From: Echinometra lucunter
Lineage: Eukaryota > Echinodermata > Echinoidea > Camarodonta > Echinometridae
Assembly: GCA_029962745.1 (NCBI GenBank)
Contig: CM057170.1
Location: 21,623,958 to 21,687,957 of the forward strand
Direction: 5' to 3'
DNA length: 64,000 nt
Part shown: positions 52,801-62,502 of the stretch, in pieces
Layout of the letters: every line of letters starts with the position of its first letter
Numbering within the stretch: the first letter of the stretch is position 1
The notes under the pieces: model-generated
The model's database searches: none
What the model was told of the DNA's origin: nothing
The model's input: only the letters and a program-made list of their open reading frames with translations
Made by a program: the position numbers and the translations under genes

Positions 52801-53163
52801 TTTGGAATGCCCCCCCCCCCAGCTCCCCACCTATAAACTTGTAGAATTGTACTTCCAATTTCACACTGCAAGAACATTGTCCAGCTTCAGTTAATTCCAG
52901 CCATATCATTTGCATTAAGCTTGTATTCCGACAGGCAATGACAAGGGTGAAATAGGTTTGATTACAAATAATTATGATACGCTAATTTGACGAAAAAGGA
53001 GGCAAAGAACAAGCGTTTGATAAATGCTTAACGTACAAAAGTCAATGAAAAATAACATTACGTAATAAGTGGAAACTTACAAGTTCACTTGTGAGGCCAA
53101 AGTTCCATCCACTAGATGATAGTTGTACAAGTCATCAAAGTTATTGCAAAGATCCATGATCAT
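20393..53163 (-). CDS. IRF1/2-like: Interferon regulatory factor, IRF1/2-type, 10 coding exons (exons 4-10 present twice)
   Basis: Transcription factor of the IRF family, binding GAAA-type (IRE/ISRE) DNA in the nucleus. Exons: 53163-53081, 48488-48022, 37931-37740, then 4-10 in copy B (37234-37131, 36736-36607, 35224-34852, 34105-34047, 32747-32571, 32113-31951, 31241-31198) or copy A. Taking for each exon the version without an indel, the CDS is 1794 nt: 597 residues. The DNA-binding domain (about residues 122-242) has the tryptophan pentad W132, W147, W159, W167, W179, with the same spacing as IRF1 (15, 12, 8, 12), and the recognition helix [18 protein letters not shown] follows as a likely nuclear signal, then a Ser/Pro/Thr-rich tail and an IKVE sumoylation-type motif (K548). 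No IAD of the IRF3-9 type was seen, which fits the IRF1/2 group. Unusual: about 121 residues precede the domain, which is N-terminal in most IRFs. Confidence 0.95.
21155..21319 (-). CDS. IRF1/2-like: IRF exon 9, copy A (intact)
   Basis: 165 nt from TTTCCTTAG| to CAAG|GTAATT. It encodes [20 protein letters not shown], then [14 protein letters not shown] fits the sumoylation consensus (hydrophobic-Lys-x-Glu). The rest is Thr/Pro/Gln-rich. Confidence 0.85.
21772..21949 (-). CDS. IRF1/2-like: IRF exon 8, copy A (intact)
   Basis: 178 nt from CTCTATCAG| to CAGCA|GTAAGT. It encodes [20 protein letters not shown], then [20 protein letters not shown] and DIMAAQSS. Ser-Pro sites and Tyr/Trp/His suggest an activation or interaction region. 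Confidence 0.85.
23238..23296 (-). CDS. IRF1/2-like: IRF exon 7, copy A
   Basis: 59 nt between TTTTCTCGCAG| and AAT|GTAAGA. It encodes [20 protein letters not shown], an acidic Ser-rich stretch resembling casein-kinase-2-type sites. Confidence 0.8.
24057..24428 (-). CDS. IRF1/2-like: IRF exon 6, copy A (intact)
   Basis: 372 nt from CTTCATTAG| to TATG|GTAGGA. A Ser/Pro/Thr-rich region ([36 protein letters not shown]) of transactivation type. If the donor is not used, the frame runs on through a basic tail ([17 protein letters not shown]) to a stop, giving a possible short isoform. Confidence 0.88.
25805..25933 (-). pseudogene. IRF1/2-like: IRF exon 5, copy A (1-nt deletion)
   Basis: 129 nt, missing one base in the GATCTTCTC stretch, which breaks the frame in LAEDLL. 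Both splice sites are kept. It lies about 0.9 kb from the gap. Confidence 0.85.
26332..26434 (-). pseudogene. IRF1/2-like: IRF exon 4, copy A (1-nt deletion)
   Basis: 103 nt, one A short in the run before GAAACAACTTG. The frame changes after KKQRK and meets a TGA. It lies about 0.4 kb from the contig end at the N gap, so a sequencing or assembly error is the likeliest cause. Confidence 0.85.
26794..27293. other. Assembly gap (500 N)
   Basis: Exactly 500 N. The round size suggests a default scaffold spacer, not a measured distance. The sequence on both sides is the same 10.3-kb segment. Confidence 0.99.
27526..27759. mobile_element. MITE with 16-bp terminal inverted repeats (copy B)
   Basis: Same element as 16712-16946, present because of the 10.3-kb duplication; both inverted ends are intact. 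Confidence 0.8.
29378..30023. mobile_element. Palindromic element E2 (copy B)
   Basis: The same insertion as 18565-19214, in the second version of the duplicated segment, with small indels. Confidence 0.8.
31198..31241 (-). CDS. IRF1/2-like: IRF terminal coding exon 10, copy B
   Basis: Same 44-nt exon as 20393-20436, intact here too. The open frames below it (for example 31120-30842) fall in the 3' UTR. Confidence 0.68.
31951..32113 (-). pseudogene. IRF1/2-like: IRF exon 9, copy B (2-nt deletion)
   Basis: 163 nt; two bases (TC on the coding strand) are lost in the CTCGGTCTCCCC stretch near the exon end, shifting the frame before the last exon. IKVE is still present. Confidence 0.85.
32571..32747 (-). 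pseudogene. IRF1/2-like: IRF exon 8, copy B (1-nt deletion)
   Basis: 177 nt; one T is missing in GTGTT(T)CCCCT, so the frame shifts after HSPRSV. Confidence 0.85.
34047..34105 (-). CDS. IRF1/2-like: IRF exon 7, copy B
   Basis: Coding bases are the same as in copy A. One base is lost just inside the intron, so the donor reads GTAGAA instead of GTAAGA. Confidence 0.78.
34852..35224 (-). pseudogene. IRF1/2-like: IRF exon 6, copy B (1-nt insertion)
   Basis: 373 nt, one extra C in the ACAACC(C)TCGACTCC stretch, so the frame is lost after CASPSSTTT and stops soon after. Its donor reads GTAAGA, closer to consensus than the GTAGGA of copy A. Confidence 0.85.
36607..36736 (-). CDS. IRF1/2-like: IRF exon 5, copy B (intact)
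   Basis: 130 nt between TTTACACAG| and TCAG|GTCAGC. It encodes [20 protein letters not shown], then [20 protein letters not shown]. No domain beyond a Ser-rich helical segment was recognised. Confidence 0.88.
37131..37234 (-). CDS. IRF1/2-like: IRF exon 4, copy B (intact)
   Basis: 104 nt from TTATATTAG| to GAG|GTAGGA. It encodes [20 protein letters not shown] followed by [15 protein letters not shown], a highly basic likely nuclear-localisation segment. The frame stays open, unlike copy A. Confidence 0.9.
37598..37635. repeat. (CA)n microsatellite at the duplication edge
   Basis: CA repeat with one CATA interruption, directly after the last base shared by copies A and B. The left contig stops at this point, which suggests the microsatellite broke the assembly. 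Confidence 0.95.
37740..37931 (-). CDS. IRF1/2-like: IRF coding exon 3: recognition helix
   Basis: Acceptor GTTTCCCCACAG|, donor GGAAG|GTAGTA. It encodes [20 protein letters not shown] and then [27 protein letters not shown]. This is the second half of the IRF domain, including the DNA-contacting Arg/Cys/Asn/Ser helix. It lies just right of the duplicated segment and is single-copy. Confidence 0.97.
40887..40932. repeat. C10-A36 homopolymer junction
   Basis: Ten C followed by 36 A. It may be the tail of an old retroposed sequence, but no body was recognised. Confidence 0.9.
43822..43865. repeat. (CA)n(TA)n microsatellite
   Basis: A CA run passing directly into a TA run in IRF intron 2. Confidence 0.95.
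47637..47992. repeat. Diverged tandem pair of about 180 bp
   Basis: Two copies share GGCTGGTTGCAT, TTTTGTGCCA, GATTCTGCAGTT, AATGCAGTGA and ATTCCCCA in the same order, at about 47637-47812 and 47819-47992. They abut IRF exon 2 on its downstream side. Confidence 0.75.
48022..48488 (-). CDS. IRF1/2-like: IRF coding exon 2: leader and first part of DNA-binding domain
   Basis: Acceptor TTTACTGCAG|, donor ACAA|GTAAGT. It encodes a Thr/Gln/Ser-rich leader of about 90 residues, then [32 protein letters not shown] and [12 protein letters not shown] with all five pentad tryptophans. Vertebrate IRF1 splits its domain after AIHT at the same place. Confidence 0.97.
48489..53080 (-). other. IRF intron 1 (between coding exons 1 and 2)
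   Basis: AT-rich. Contains a hairpin element (49703-49815), a TG/G microsatellite (49273-49299) and a stretch (50990-52270) with several AAAATGGC/CCATTTTGG-type motifs and short open frames, probably repeat-derived. No gene was recognised. Confidence 0.55.
49703..49815. mobile_element. Hairpin element with arms of about 51 bp
   Basis: The arms start AGAGTAAAAATTTTC and end TTTTACTCT; they pair through TTCACTCTTTTAGGGGTGAC to AGTGATCACT on each side of an 11-nt loop. Probably a small palindromic MITE. Confidence 0.7.
53081..53163 (-). CDS. IRF1/2-like: IRF coding exon 1: start and N-terminal leader
   Basis: Begins [20 protein letters not shown]. The first in-frame ATG is at 53163 and directly follows an in-frame TAA; a second ATG two codons later (53157) could also be used. 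The donor CTT|GTAAGTTT lies at 53080. The exon ends with two bases of a Leu codon, and the phase matches exon 2 exactly. Confidence 0.8.
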
Positions 53164-56100
53164 TTAATTTCAAACAAATTAATTCAAAACAAAGCAGAGT
53201 ACATGAGAGTGTCTTCAAGCTAAATTGGAAGCTGCCATTTCCATTGTAAATCCTCTCGGGCTCTCCATGAGACACAAAAACTCGCTATCAACTTTCACTG
53301 GTACCAACTAAAATGATTGCCGACCATATTTATATCTGATATAATCATGAACTAGCATTACATTGTGATGTCATAACTACCCGGATGGAGGAGAAATATT
53401 GCTGATTTTGTCCCCTCGTGATTGGGGTGATAAACAGGGGAAAAAGTGGAAACTTCCAAAGAACGGCTCCAAATGGTCTCCTTTCATTTTGGCAGGCTTC
53501 ATCGAGGGTTTTCTTTCGCCTTCTTCGGGAAAACCCGGGTCCTTTTGGTTAAAACTTTGATCAAAACATTTTGAAACACCCACGCATTTTTTTGTGCCAT
53601 GTCTTTAGAAAAAATAAATACAAACATTAATCGAAAATTACCCATACCTCACTCGCACATGGTCACATGGTTTGCCTTCCTGTCTAATCTCTAAATGAAA
53701 TATTTATTTTAAAAATTTATCATGAATATCATGCTTATTTTTCATAGGAATTTCATATCAGCAAGCCGAGAAATCAGTATTAACGTAACAAAACAGAGGA
53801 AAATTACAATTTTATTATAATGACAAATTATGGAAAAATTTGTCCGTGCAGACTGGACCCACTCCAGGTTGTCCGATGATAGACATGTGAAAGGACAACT
53901 AGAGCGATCAACACAACGCATTTTGCTGTTTTCCAAACAACTTGGTAATATAAGCACCTTTGTAAGTTCGCATGATTTGGGTTTGTCATTACCTAAATTG
54001 TCATGTTGGTAATGACATATTTTGGGCCATTATCCTCAATCTTTACATTTGTTATGTTGGTAAGTGGATTTACATGTACTGGCACTCCCAACGAATTCCC
54101 AAAGTTACTTAATATGATCGTTCAAACCTAATTTAAAATCAAAGATTTTTTACTGAACTTTTTCTCTTTTTTTCAGCGAAATGATTAGAAGGAATTTTAA
54201 TGCTTATATCTGTGTCACGTTAAACTTCTTTGCTGATTATTGATGCTTGTAATTTTCATAATTACACGTATCATCTAGGGCAGTCTTGCTATAAACTCGT
54301 AAATGAAAATATGTCATTAAATACAAAGGTACTGTTATGTCCGCGCAATGCCATGGCCAATGCGCTTTGTCAAATTTGTAATTTTCTGGAAATGCTTTCG
54401 ACCATTTTTGAAATTATTTTCCTTTATAGCCGTTGTTTGACTTTTACTATGCGCAAAAGTGGAGCAACGAGCCGATGGCCGGACATGCAGTGTCAAGATT
54501 TACCCTACTTCAGAAAGGTACGTACTATTTACTTCAGATTCAATTTTGCTTTTAATGTTTCTAGCATAATGAAGAATATGTCTCGCAAAAAATTGTATAT
54601 CATCAAAATGATCAGATTTCATAAGGATATTTTTGTACTGAAAAAAAGTTTTCATTTCCATGTAATTGGATATGAACTCCATACAGTAACGGTAAGGGGA
54701 TTTTTTTTACCATGAACTAGGAAGAATCCCAAGTCGTATGCCTTTTATATAATTATTTAGTGAAATACGGAAGGTAAATCAAACGCCAAATTACACATAA
54801 AATGGATAGAATTTTTGGCCATGGAAAAGTCATATTTTCACATTGAAGTTTAAAACATAAAAATGACTCGACGTAAAAACTTGCGCGCCGTTTTCAACAT
54901 TTGTACATTCGCTAAAATACACACAAAACTGATAGCACTTTTGATCATGGACAATCATATTTTCACATTCAAGTTTATACTAAAAATGACTCAAGGTACA
55001 AAACGTACGCACCATTGTCAACATTTTTTTTTTTTCAAACTGCAAAACACGTGAAAGTTTGTTAAATTGAGACAACACACGACTAAACCAACAAAACAGC
55101 ATCAACATAAAATTGAGCTGATCTTAAACCCCGATTTCTGCTGACATAAAAATGGTAAAGCAACATGCACAAAACAGATTATATCAGATCAATAAATACC
55201 TAATTGGTTCTACTGAATCTTTCTGAGTGTTCTTCAAGTCAATTTGAAATGTCACATCTTTCATTATTTCATGATATATATCTGGGAGTGTAGATGGTTA
55301 GCACTTTTTGCTTTGCTCATCGGAAGATACCGATAAGGTGTGAAATGAAAATGTGTGTTTAAAATAATGTTATATTATTTTTTGGCTTGTTTTTGTTGTT
55401 ATTTCTCCAGCTTTCGGGGACATACAGTAAAAGGTCAACAAAATTGAAGCTGTGTAAACATGTTTTTAACTACTACAGGATGTAGGCCTAAGCATAATCC
55501 TTGAAAAAAAAATACATAATGGAATTCATTGCTTTTATACTCAGAAAGACAAGGGCTTTATTATAAAATTCTATATCTGATCAATGCGACATAATCATTG
55601 AAATTTCATACTATATGTAACCAAGCATGTATACGTGCAGATTTGAGGAGAGCTATATTCGAGCGTTTTTAGCTAGTATCTTCTTTAGTTGCCATTAATT
55701 TTAAACAACGCAAATTTTTGCCGACCTTGTCTCTTTGAATATACGCAGTAAAGCGAAAATCTCATTTTCAATGTCGTTTTTCAGATGGAAAAGGGGTATT
55801 ACAATGATTGCACAACTTGAATCATAAAAATTCCGGTGGAAAAAAAAATCAATTTTGGCGACTTGGATCATAGCTGATAATAATTTTATGGCATGCGAAT
55901 AGGCAAGGTGTTGTGTTTTGAAAGGTGAAGCGGAGGGCATTTTCTTCTGTAACGTGACTAGACATTCGAAGAAAATAGACAAAACTTTATTTGTAGGTTA
56001 AGAATTAATAATAAACTGAAAATGAAAGACGAAAGATTACCGTTGCCAGGAATAATGATTAAAAGGAATTGGTCTTCAGGAGAAAGGGATACGTTAAACG

Positions 56101-57306
56101 CTGTTGAATTTTACCTGCTATATTACCTCGAATTTTATAGATATCGTTATATACCTTCCAAATATCCAAGATATGATTGCGAATAGAAAGAACCAATTTT
56201 TAAAAAATTCTTTCTGAGTTTTGTGAAGAAATACCTTGACAATAAAGAGGAAAGTTAAAGTGATTTAAATTTGAGCCGAAATTTCTAGATACATGTATTG
56301 AACTTCATTGCTCACGTCCCGAACCTTCGTACATTCTTAAGTAAAATCCCAGAACTTCCAAGAGCAAAAAAAAAAATGCAATTGGAAATAAAACAAAACA
56401 CAGTAAAAACCTAAACCAAAAACAACAAATAACAAGCACAATAACAAACAAACAATAACAACAAAACAAAAACAAAACAAAGCAAAAAAAAAAAGAAGAA
56501 CCCAGGCCCCCGAATTACTCTCTTCTCCCGTAAGAATTATATTGGGTCGATTCCACAAAACGAAATTGGTATTAAAATAACATCGTTTTGATGCGATACT
56601 AACAGCGCTATAGATTTGAGGGGAAAAAATGCTATAAATCAATAAACTGCCTACCAAGAACCATATTTAAAGAACTGGAATTATCACCTTCCATTATTTC
56701 GCATAAAAAGAATAATAAATCGCCCTTTCCCATTAGGCATTCCGATGAATATATTTTTTATTTACTTTCAGTATAGGATTTCGGAAAAGCCGTGATTGCT
56801 CAGTTCAGGTGTGTGGACGTTCTTGGTAGCTTCACAAGGGGGCGCTGCACATTCTGGGAAAACCCTCGCTACGTTGGTCATACACAGACAAAAAAGAATA
56901 GCTTTGGGCGAGATTTACTGATGCATAGTTATTCATTGTACTCTGTGTAGCAGTGCGTATACAGGTATGCTGATATTCCGCACGAACACCAAGCTTCCAT
57001 GAAATTTGCCTTTCAAACACACTTTTTTGACCCAGGTAATTGATTATGTATAAATATATCATTTCAGTCTTTGCAAAAATTTCAAAAAGGTTCAAAAAGG
57101 ATAGGACAGCTCTTGGGAACTTTGATTAAAGCTACGCTATATCCTCTCAATTGCTTTCACACACCCAAATATATATATGTACAGTGTATATATGTATATG
57201 TACATTGTGAAAATGGGAGAATAATAATTCTCCTGTTTTAATTTCTTTCAGTGTTTATTATTTACAAGGGAGTTGCCAAAGTTGTTTGCATTTGTCAAAT
57301 TTCTTT

Positions 57307-57347
<41 letters not shown>

Positions 57348-59139
57348 CACGTACATACACCCATATGTGTATATTATATACATGTACACAATTGTCAGGA
57401 AATAATGTATGCATGAGATTTGGCAATAATTATGGCAAGAAATACAACAGAAATGGGAATCGGAGAGTGATGGTAGCTTCAGCCACAGTTTCTCAAATTT
57501 GTCCCCCTTTTTTTTTGGATTTTGCAAAATACGTTCATATTATGTATCATACATAATTCATCTATGTATATTTTCACAATATACCCAACTCCCTAACTAT
57601 CATCATAATCGGGGAACATGAACGTCTAAACCATCATACTGTTTAGTGGTTCAAATAAATCTACCACACCAACATGCGCTGAAATTTACATTACGTGTTG
57701 TTTCAGAGTATTTTATTGAATATATCAATAACATAACTGCATAGTATGTTAGGTTATGTCTTGGGGGCCAACATGCAGTGAAATTCATCTTTAAGTGAGA
57801 CTGTCGCTTGACTTTCTTTCTTTAGCATCAATTATGTAAATTCTTTTAGTACAGCAATTCTTATAGCAAAACATCCATTTTAAGAAGCAAAAGAAAAATT
57901 AAAATAGAACAAAGGCAAGGAAATTGTATCCAATTACCTTGGTCATGTTTTAGACATATTTGTTATTTACTCCGCTGCCATTTGGGGAAAAGAGGTTTCT
58001 TATCATTTTTCTTAATATCATTAATATAGAATCGTTTACTGTTCAGTCTAGATTATGTTGATGTCTGTGAAAATGTTAAATCTTCATTGTTATCGTGCTT
58101 AACACTAACTCCATTTTACCTTTGTGTAAATTTTCTTTCCCTTAACTTCCCATGTTTCATTGTAAGCATAAAGGTCTCTATAAATCGCACTGAGTATTAT
58201 AAAAAATTCAATACACAACGCATAATCGAGCAGTTATGATAATAATAGTGATCATGATAATAATGATAATAAAGTAATAATTATATTGATAAAGTGATGA
58301 TAATGATGATTATAGATACCAAAACGCCTCTACATTTCCAAACATGCACAGAATCTCACCAAATCATCTCATAACATCAACAACATAAACAAAGTGTACA
58401 TCAAATTGATGACTTCACAATGAAGTTAATAGAACAAGTGCACACGCACCGTTGGTTGTAACATACAGTGTGATTGTAATAGATCATGCCTTTTTTACAT
58501 CAATAATAAAAAAAACTACCACCCCGAAATCAACAGGTACAACCCAAAGGTGAAAATTTACCGTCAATATACAATTTAGTTATATCCATCAATAATACTT
58601 TGCTAAATTACATGTACTTACAGACATATTGACGAAGGTACATGTGCGGTAAGCTTTCCCGCATATCACACTAAAATGATTAATCTTAACAAATTAGACC
58701 TAAGGACATGGACTAACATATTTCAAAAGCTATGTGCCCCCCCCCCCCCCTTCTATCTCCCTCGCTGCTTCAAACAATCTACCAGCTTACACTTTCAATC
58801 TTCTCTCTGTACTGTCAATCATGGCAGACAAAAACAAAGTACAATAGTTCATGTCATAATAGTGGGCCTACTAAGTTTCGGATCCTAACCACTCTATTAC
58901 GAGGTGCTAAAACTCTTGGCAATGCTAACCATAATCTATCACAAGCATCAGCTGTGCTACCGAAGACCCGCCCACGTTTCTGCTTCTTTTTTTTTTATGA
59001 ATGAAATATCGTTTCAACTACCAAGCACACGATCTTGCAAATAAATCATTCGTACAGCCTTGAAATAACTTAGGAATGGTTGAGACTGTTATGAAGTCAA
59101 AAAATGATATTTGTAAATAGACTGTTTTGTATCACTTAC
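53164..59139 (-). other. Candidate IRF 5' intron
   Basis: Contains a twofold tandem repeat (about 54790-55030, unit about 125 bp, with TCATATTTTCACATT in each), an A-rich tract (56370-56500), (TA)n at 57310-57340 and GATAAT-type repeats (58215-58320). No coding exon was recognised. Confidence 0.5.
57310..57340. repeat. (TA)n microsatellite
   Basis: About 15 TA dinucleotides. Confidence 0.95.
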
Positions 59140-59268
59140 CAATTTTTCCGAGTTTTCTCCAAACTTCCTACAAATTTCCACAGGCTTTAAGAACATGCAA
59201 CAAGTCGCAAAGCAAGCGGACCGGGGAGCGAGCGAGCGATTCGGGCTCGTCTGGCAAAAACCACAACG
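59140..59268 (-). other. IRF1/2-like: Candidate non-coding first exon of the IRF gene
   Basis: CpG-rich sequence ending with a near-perfect donor AATTG|GTAAGTGAT (59140/59139), about 30 bp below a TATA box. The frame through it could not continue into the CDS, because the segment before the ATG at 53163 has an in-frame stop. A weak acceptor (CCAATTTAG|C at 53220) would receive it. Link to the IRF gene is inferred from strand and position. Confidence 0.45.
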
Positions 59269-59290
59269 GTGACTCACATTCGATCAGCTG

Positions 59291-59664
59291 GTTTATATAT
59301 CGCCCATAGACCGCCGCGACTTGAAACGTCCTTGAAGCACCTATACGTATGCTGTCTATCACAACTTACGCCACGCCCAGTCGATGGTAAAACCCGCTGC
59401 TAAATATAAGCACCCAATCACAGCGCAGGATTTCCGTGAGAACGAAGATAGAATATGAATATGGATATTCAATCCGCGCTGATTGGCTGCGGACCGGAAC
59501 TGATGCCCATATATGGTAGTGCTGCGGTTCCGCTCTTCCGGATTACCAGGAAGTCGTAATGAATGAAGTTAGTCATGTGACTAAACGTCATAATACCCTC
59601 AGCGGGGAGCATTAGCGCTATTGGCTTAGCACTTGTTATGCAAATAGGATTGTCCCATATATGG
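59291..59664 (-). promoter_or_regulatory. IRF1/2-like: Candidate promoter block: TATA, CCAAT, two CArG boxes, octamer
   Basis: On the - strand: TATATAAAC at 59300-59291; a GGGCGTGGC GC-box near 59380; CCAAT boxes in GCAGCCAATC (59490-59481) and at 59624-59620; CCATATATGG, a perfect CArG box, at 59507-59516 and again at 59655-59664; and the POU octamer ATGCAAAT at 59638-59645. Density and order look like a real promoter; factor binding is inferred from consensus only. Confidence 0.5.
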
Positions 59665-60410
59665 GGCTGCGGAATTATGAATGAACTTTTTACGTTCTCC
59701 GTCCGACGACCTTCCAGCTGTGTGCAATGAGATAACTGTCGGTACATTGCACATTTTCAATACGAGCCCGCTCGGCTCTGTTTGCAGAAGCCATTGGAAA
59801 TCGGCAGATCAATAAAAACTCTTTCAACTGTTGTGAAACGTCACAATAGCTGTCAGATAGGGTGGCTGCAATGAATAGCCTAAATATATCTTGCAGTCAA
59901 ACTTTATGAAATACCACCCGGAATTTTAATCTCAAAGTACTGATTTTGACAAAAAGGTTTATACATGTATTCTTCAGGCGACTTGAAATGTAAGACTGAT
60001 TGTCGACAACTGCCAATTTGAGTTTCTGTATAAGCCTTTATTTCTTGAATTCCATTCACTAAGATCCAAATGTGATTACGATGCAATATGCACATTATCC
60101 GATCTACAATTTACATTACTTGAATCTGGATTCTCACACTTTTACAAGGATTTAATTACACCCCCCCCCCCCCCCAAGTCCCGGGGCTTGCTTGGCATGT
60201 TTGGGAGTGGAATGCAACGGTATAATTCTCTTGATTTTTTTTTTTTCATGGCAGTGACTGAAAAAATAACTCGCTGATTTGATATCACAACGGTATACTT
60301 CTGCTGTTACCTTAATGTCATAATCTTAGTACATGAAATGTATAATTACAATTTCATATCCATAATGAATGCAGTTAATTGTAGTAAGGATGTAAGTGCT
60401 ATGGTCGGTT
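59665..60410. other. Non-coding flank
   Basis: No gene was recognised. Contains a C14-16 run near 60161-60176. Confidence 0.5.
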
Positions 60411-60418
60411 GTTTTTAT

Positions 60419-60435
60419 CATGATTATTATTATTA

Positions 60436-60497
<62 letters not shown>

Positions 60498-60698
60498 ATC
60501 ATCATTATTATTATTGTTATTATTCATCAATAGCAGGAGAAGTAGTAGTAGTAGTAGCAGCATCAGTAGTAGTACTGTAGTAGAAGTAGTAGTAGTAGTA
60601 GTAATAGTAGTAGCAGTAGTAGTAGTAGTAGTAGCAGTAGTAGTAGCAGTAGTAGTAGTAGTAGTAGCAGTAGTAGTAGTAGTAGTAGTAGTAGCAGC

Positions 60699-60730
<32 letters not shown>

Positions 60731-60965
60731 CAGTAGTAGCAGTAGTAGTAGCAGTAGTAGTAGCAGTAGTAGCAGTAGTAGTAGTAGCAGCAGTAGTAGC
60801 AGTAGTAGCAGCAGTAGTAGTAGCAGTAGTAGTAGTAGTAGCAGCAGTAGTAGCAGTAATAGTAGTAGTAGTAGTAGTAGCAGTAGTAGCAGTAGTAGTA
60901 GTAGTAGTAGAAGTAGCAGTAGTAGTAGTAGTAGCAGCAGTAGTAGTAGTAGTAGCAGTAGTAGC

Positions 60966-61003
<38 letters not shown>

Positions 61004-61014
61004 CAGTAGTAGTA

Positions 61015-61088
<74 letters not shown>

Positions 61089-61098
61089 CGTCGTCGTC
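60419..61098. repeat. Giant compound trinucleotide array
   Basis: (TTA)n at about 60424-60495, then about 550 bp of (TAG)n with many CAG variants (60536-61088), ending in (TCG)n. Long poly-Val, poly-Leu and poly-Thr frames on both strands are by-products of this array. Confidence 0.97.
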
Positions 61099-61339
61099 GT
61101 AGGGTGATTGTTATTATCACCATACAAGATTATTGTAATTTTACAAGTTTCTCTTTTTTTTGGGGGGGGGGGGCATTTTAGGCTATGATGAATGAGTATC
61201 CTTTGGTGCATTTACTGATAAACAAGCTACGTACAGCTAAGATGCCCTTTAAAAAATGAATGTAAACAGGGTAGGAAGTATTATTTTGTTGGCAAATACA
61301 TTACAGAAGCCCAAATCGTTATCATATTTATCATTGAAT

Positions 61340-61470
61340 TTATTTTCACTCGTGGGTAAATAGTATGACGGTGTGGACTTCGTTACTTTTAGATGCAAAA
61401 TTAGAATTTATTAATTTTTTCACTCGTAGGTAAACAGTATGACGGTCTGGACTTCGTTACTTTTCGATGA
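61340..61470. repeat. Tandem pair of about 78 bp
   Basis: TTCACTCGTGGGTAAATAGT followed by ATGACGGTGTGGACTTCG, repeated about 78 bp on with a few substitutions. Confidence 0.8.
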
Positions 61471-62500
61471 GAAAAAAATCGTGATTCAATTATTGCACTA
61501 ACATGACTAAAGGAATGTTTAACCCAAAGAGAAAGGAAGGGGGGAGAGGGGGGATAATGAATGATATACAGGAGTTAGGAGCACGTAAGAGAGAGAAAGA
61601 GAGATTGATTGAAAGACTGACCAACAGAGAAAAACAGAGAGAGAGAGCTATGGAGAGAGAAAGACAGATTGACATAAAAGAGGGGGGGGGGGTAATGACA
61701 TAGATCATAAAAAACAACCGGAATCGTGTGTATGCAGTTATATCTAAACCAAAATTAACTGTTTTTTTATAAATAGAAAACAAGAAGAGAAAGATAGAAA
61801 TTAAGATGGACAAAGAACATAAAGAAAGAGGAGAACACTGGACCGAGAAATGATTGATAACACAAAATATCATAGTAAGATATTATTAGTGTATACGTTT
61901 TTCAAAAACTGCATCAAAGTAAACCGGAAATTTCAATGAAGAAAACCCGGGAGAAAACCCAGTATTTTGACAAAAAAAATATGCACCATAAAGATCCGGG
62001 TAAAATGTGCACATTTTCGGCTATGCAGAAAAAACGGAAGTCATGCAAGCAAAATATCATTTTTATTCAAATGCAAATATCTCTCGCACTTTTCTCCATG
62101 GTTAAAGTTCATGTCTTTTGGTGGGATAGTCAAATCTATTCATGCCAAGCCACACTGAAATCGGACAATAGCAAATATTAATTTTGTGAACTCTCGCGCA
62201 ACGAGCCCTATCTGCCCATTGTGTCTGTAACTGCGCCACGAGGTAATCGTTACTGGGTTAAAGAGACGCTTTCAAGAGGAGACAAGAAGGGATATACTAT
62301 TTCATCATGAGTGATGCCGTTGATTGATTAAAAACTGTCTTAAAACCTAAACTTGAGAAAGAAAGAAAGATGTGTCATTAAGTTGAGCATGAGCAAATGA
62401 AAGACTTTTTGTATTAATTTCAATACAAAGAAAAAACAGCAACAGCAACGACAGGCGATGATGTATATGAAAATGTTAATATTTTTTGTTGTCCGTCAGG
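61471..62500. other. Non-coding, GA-rich in part
   Basis: A GA-rich low-complexity stretch at 61500-61700 explains the Arg/Glu-rich frame. Nothing else was recognised. Confidence 0.5.
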
Positions 62501-62502
62501 TA

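Noticed and set aside
59089..59277. Frame MSHRCGFCQTSPNRSLAPRS as IRF N-terminus
   Set aside because: Its start lies at or above the likely transcription start and it could not continue into the CDS, because an in-frame stop precedes the ATG at 53163.
60399..61211. Long poly-Thr/Asn, poly-Leu and poly-Val frames
   Set aside because: Products of the trinucleotide array; no start context, domain or splice structure.
61503..61703. Arg/Glu-rich coiled-coil-like frame
   Set aside because: Encoded by GA-rich low-complexity DNA.
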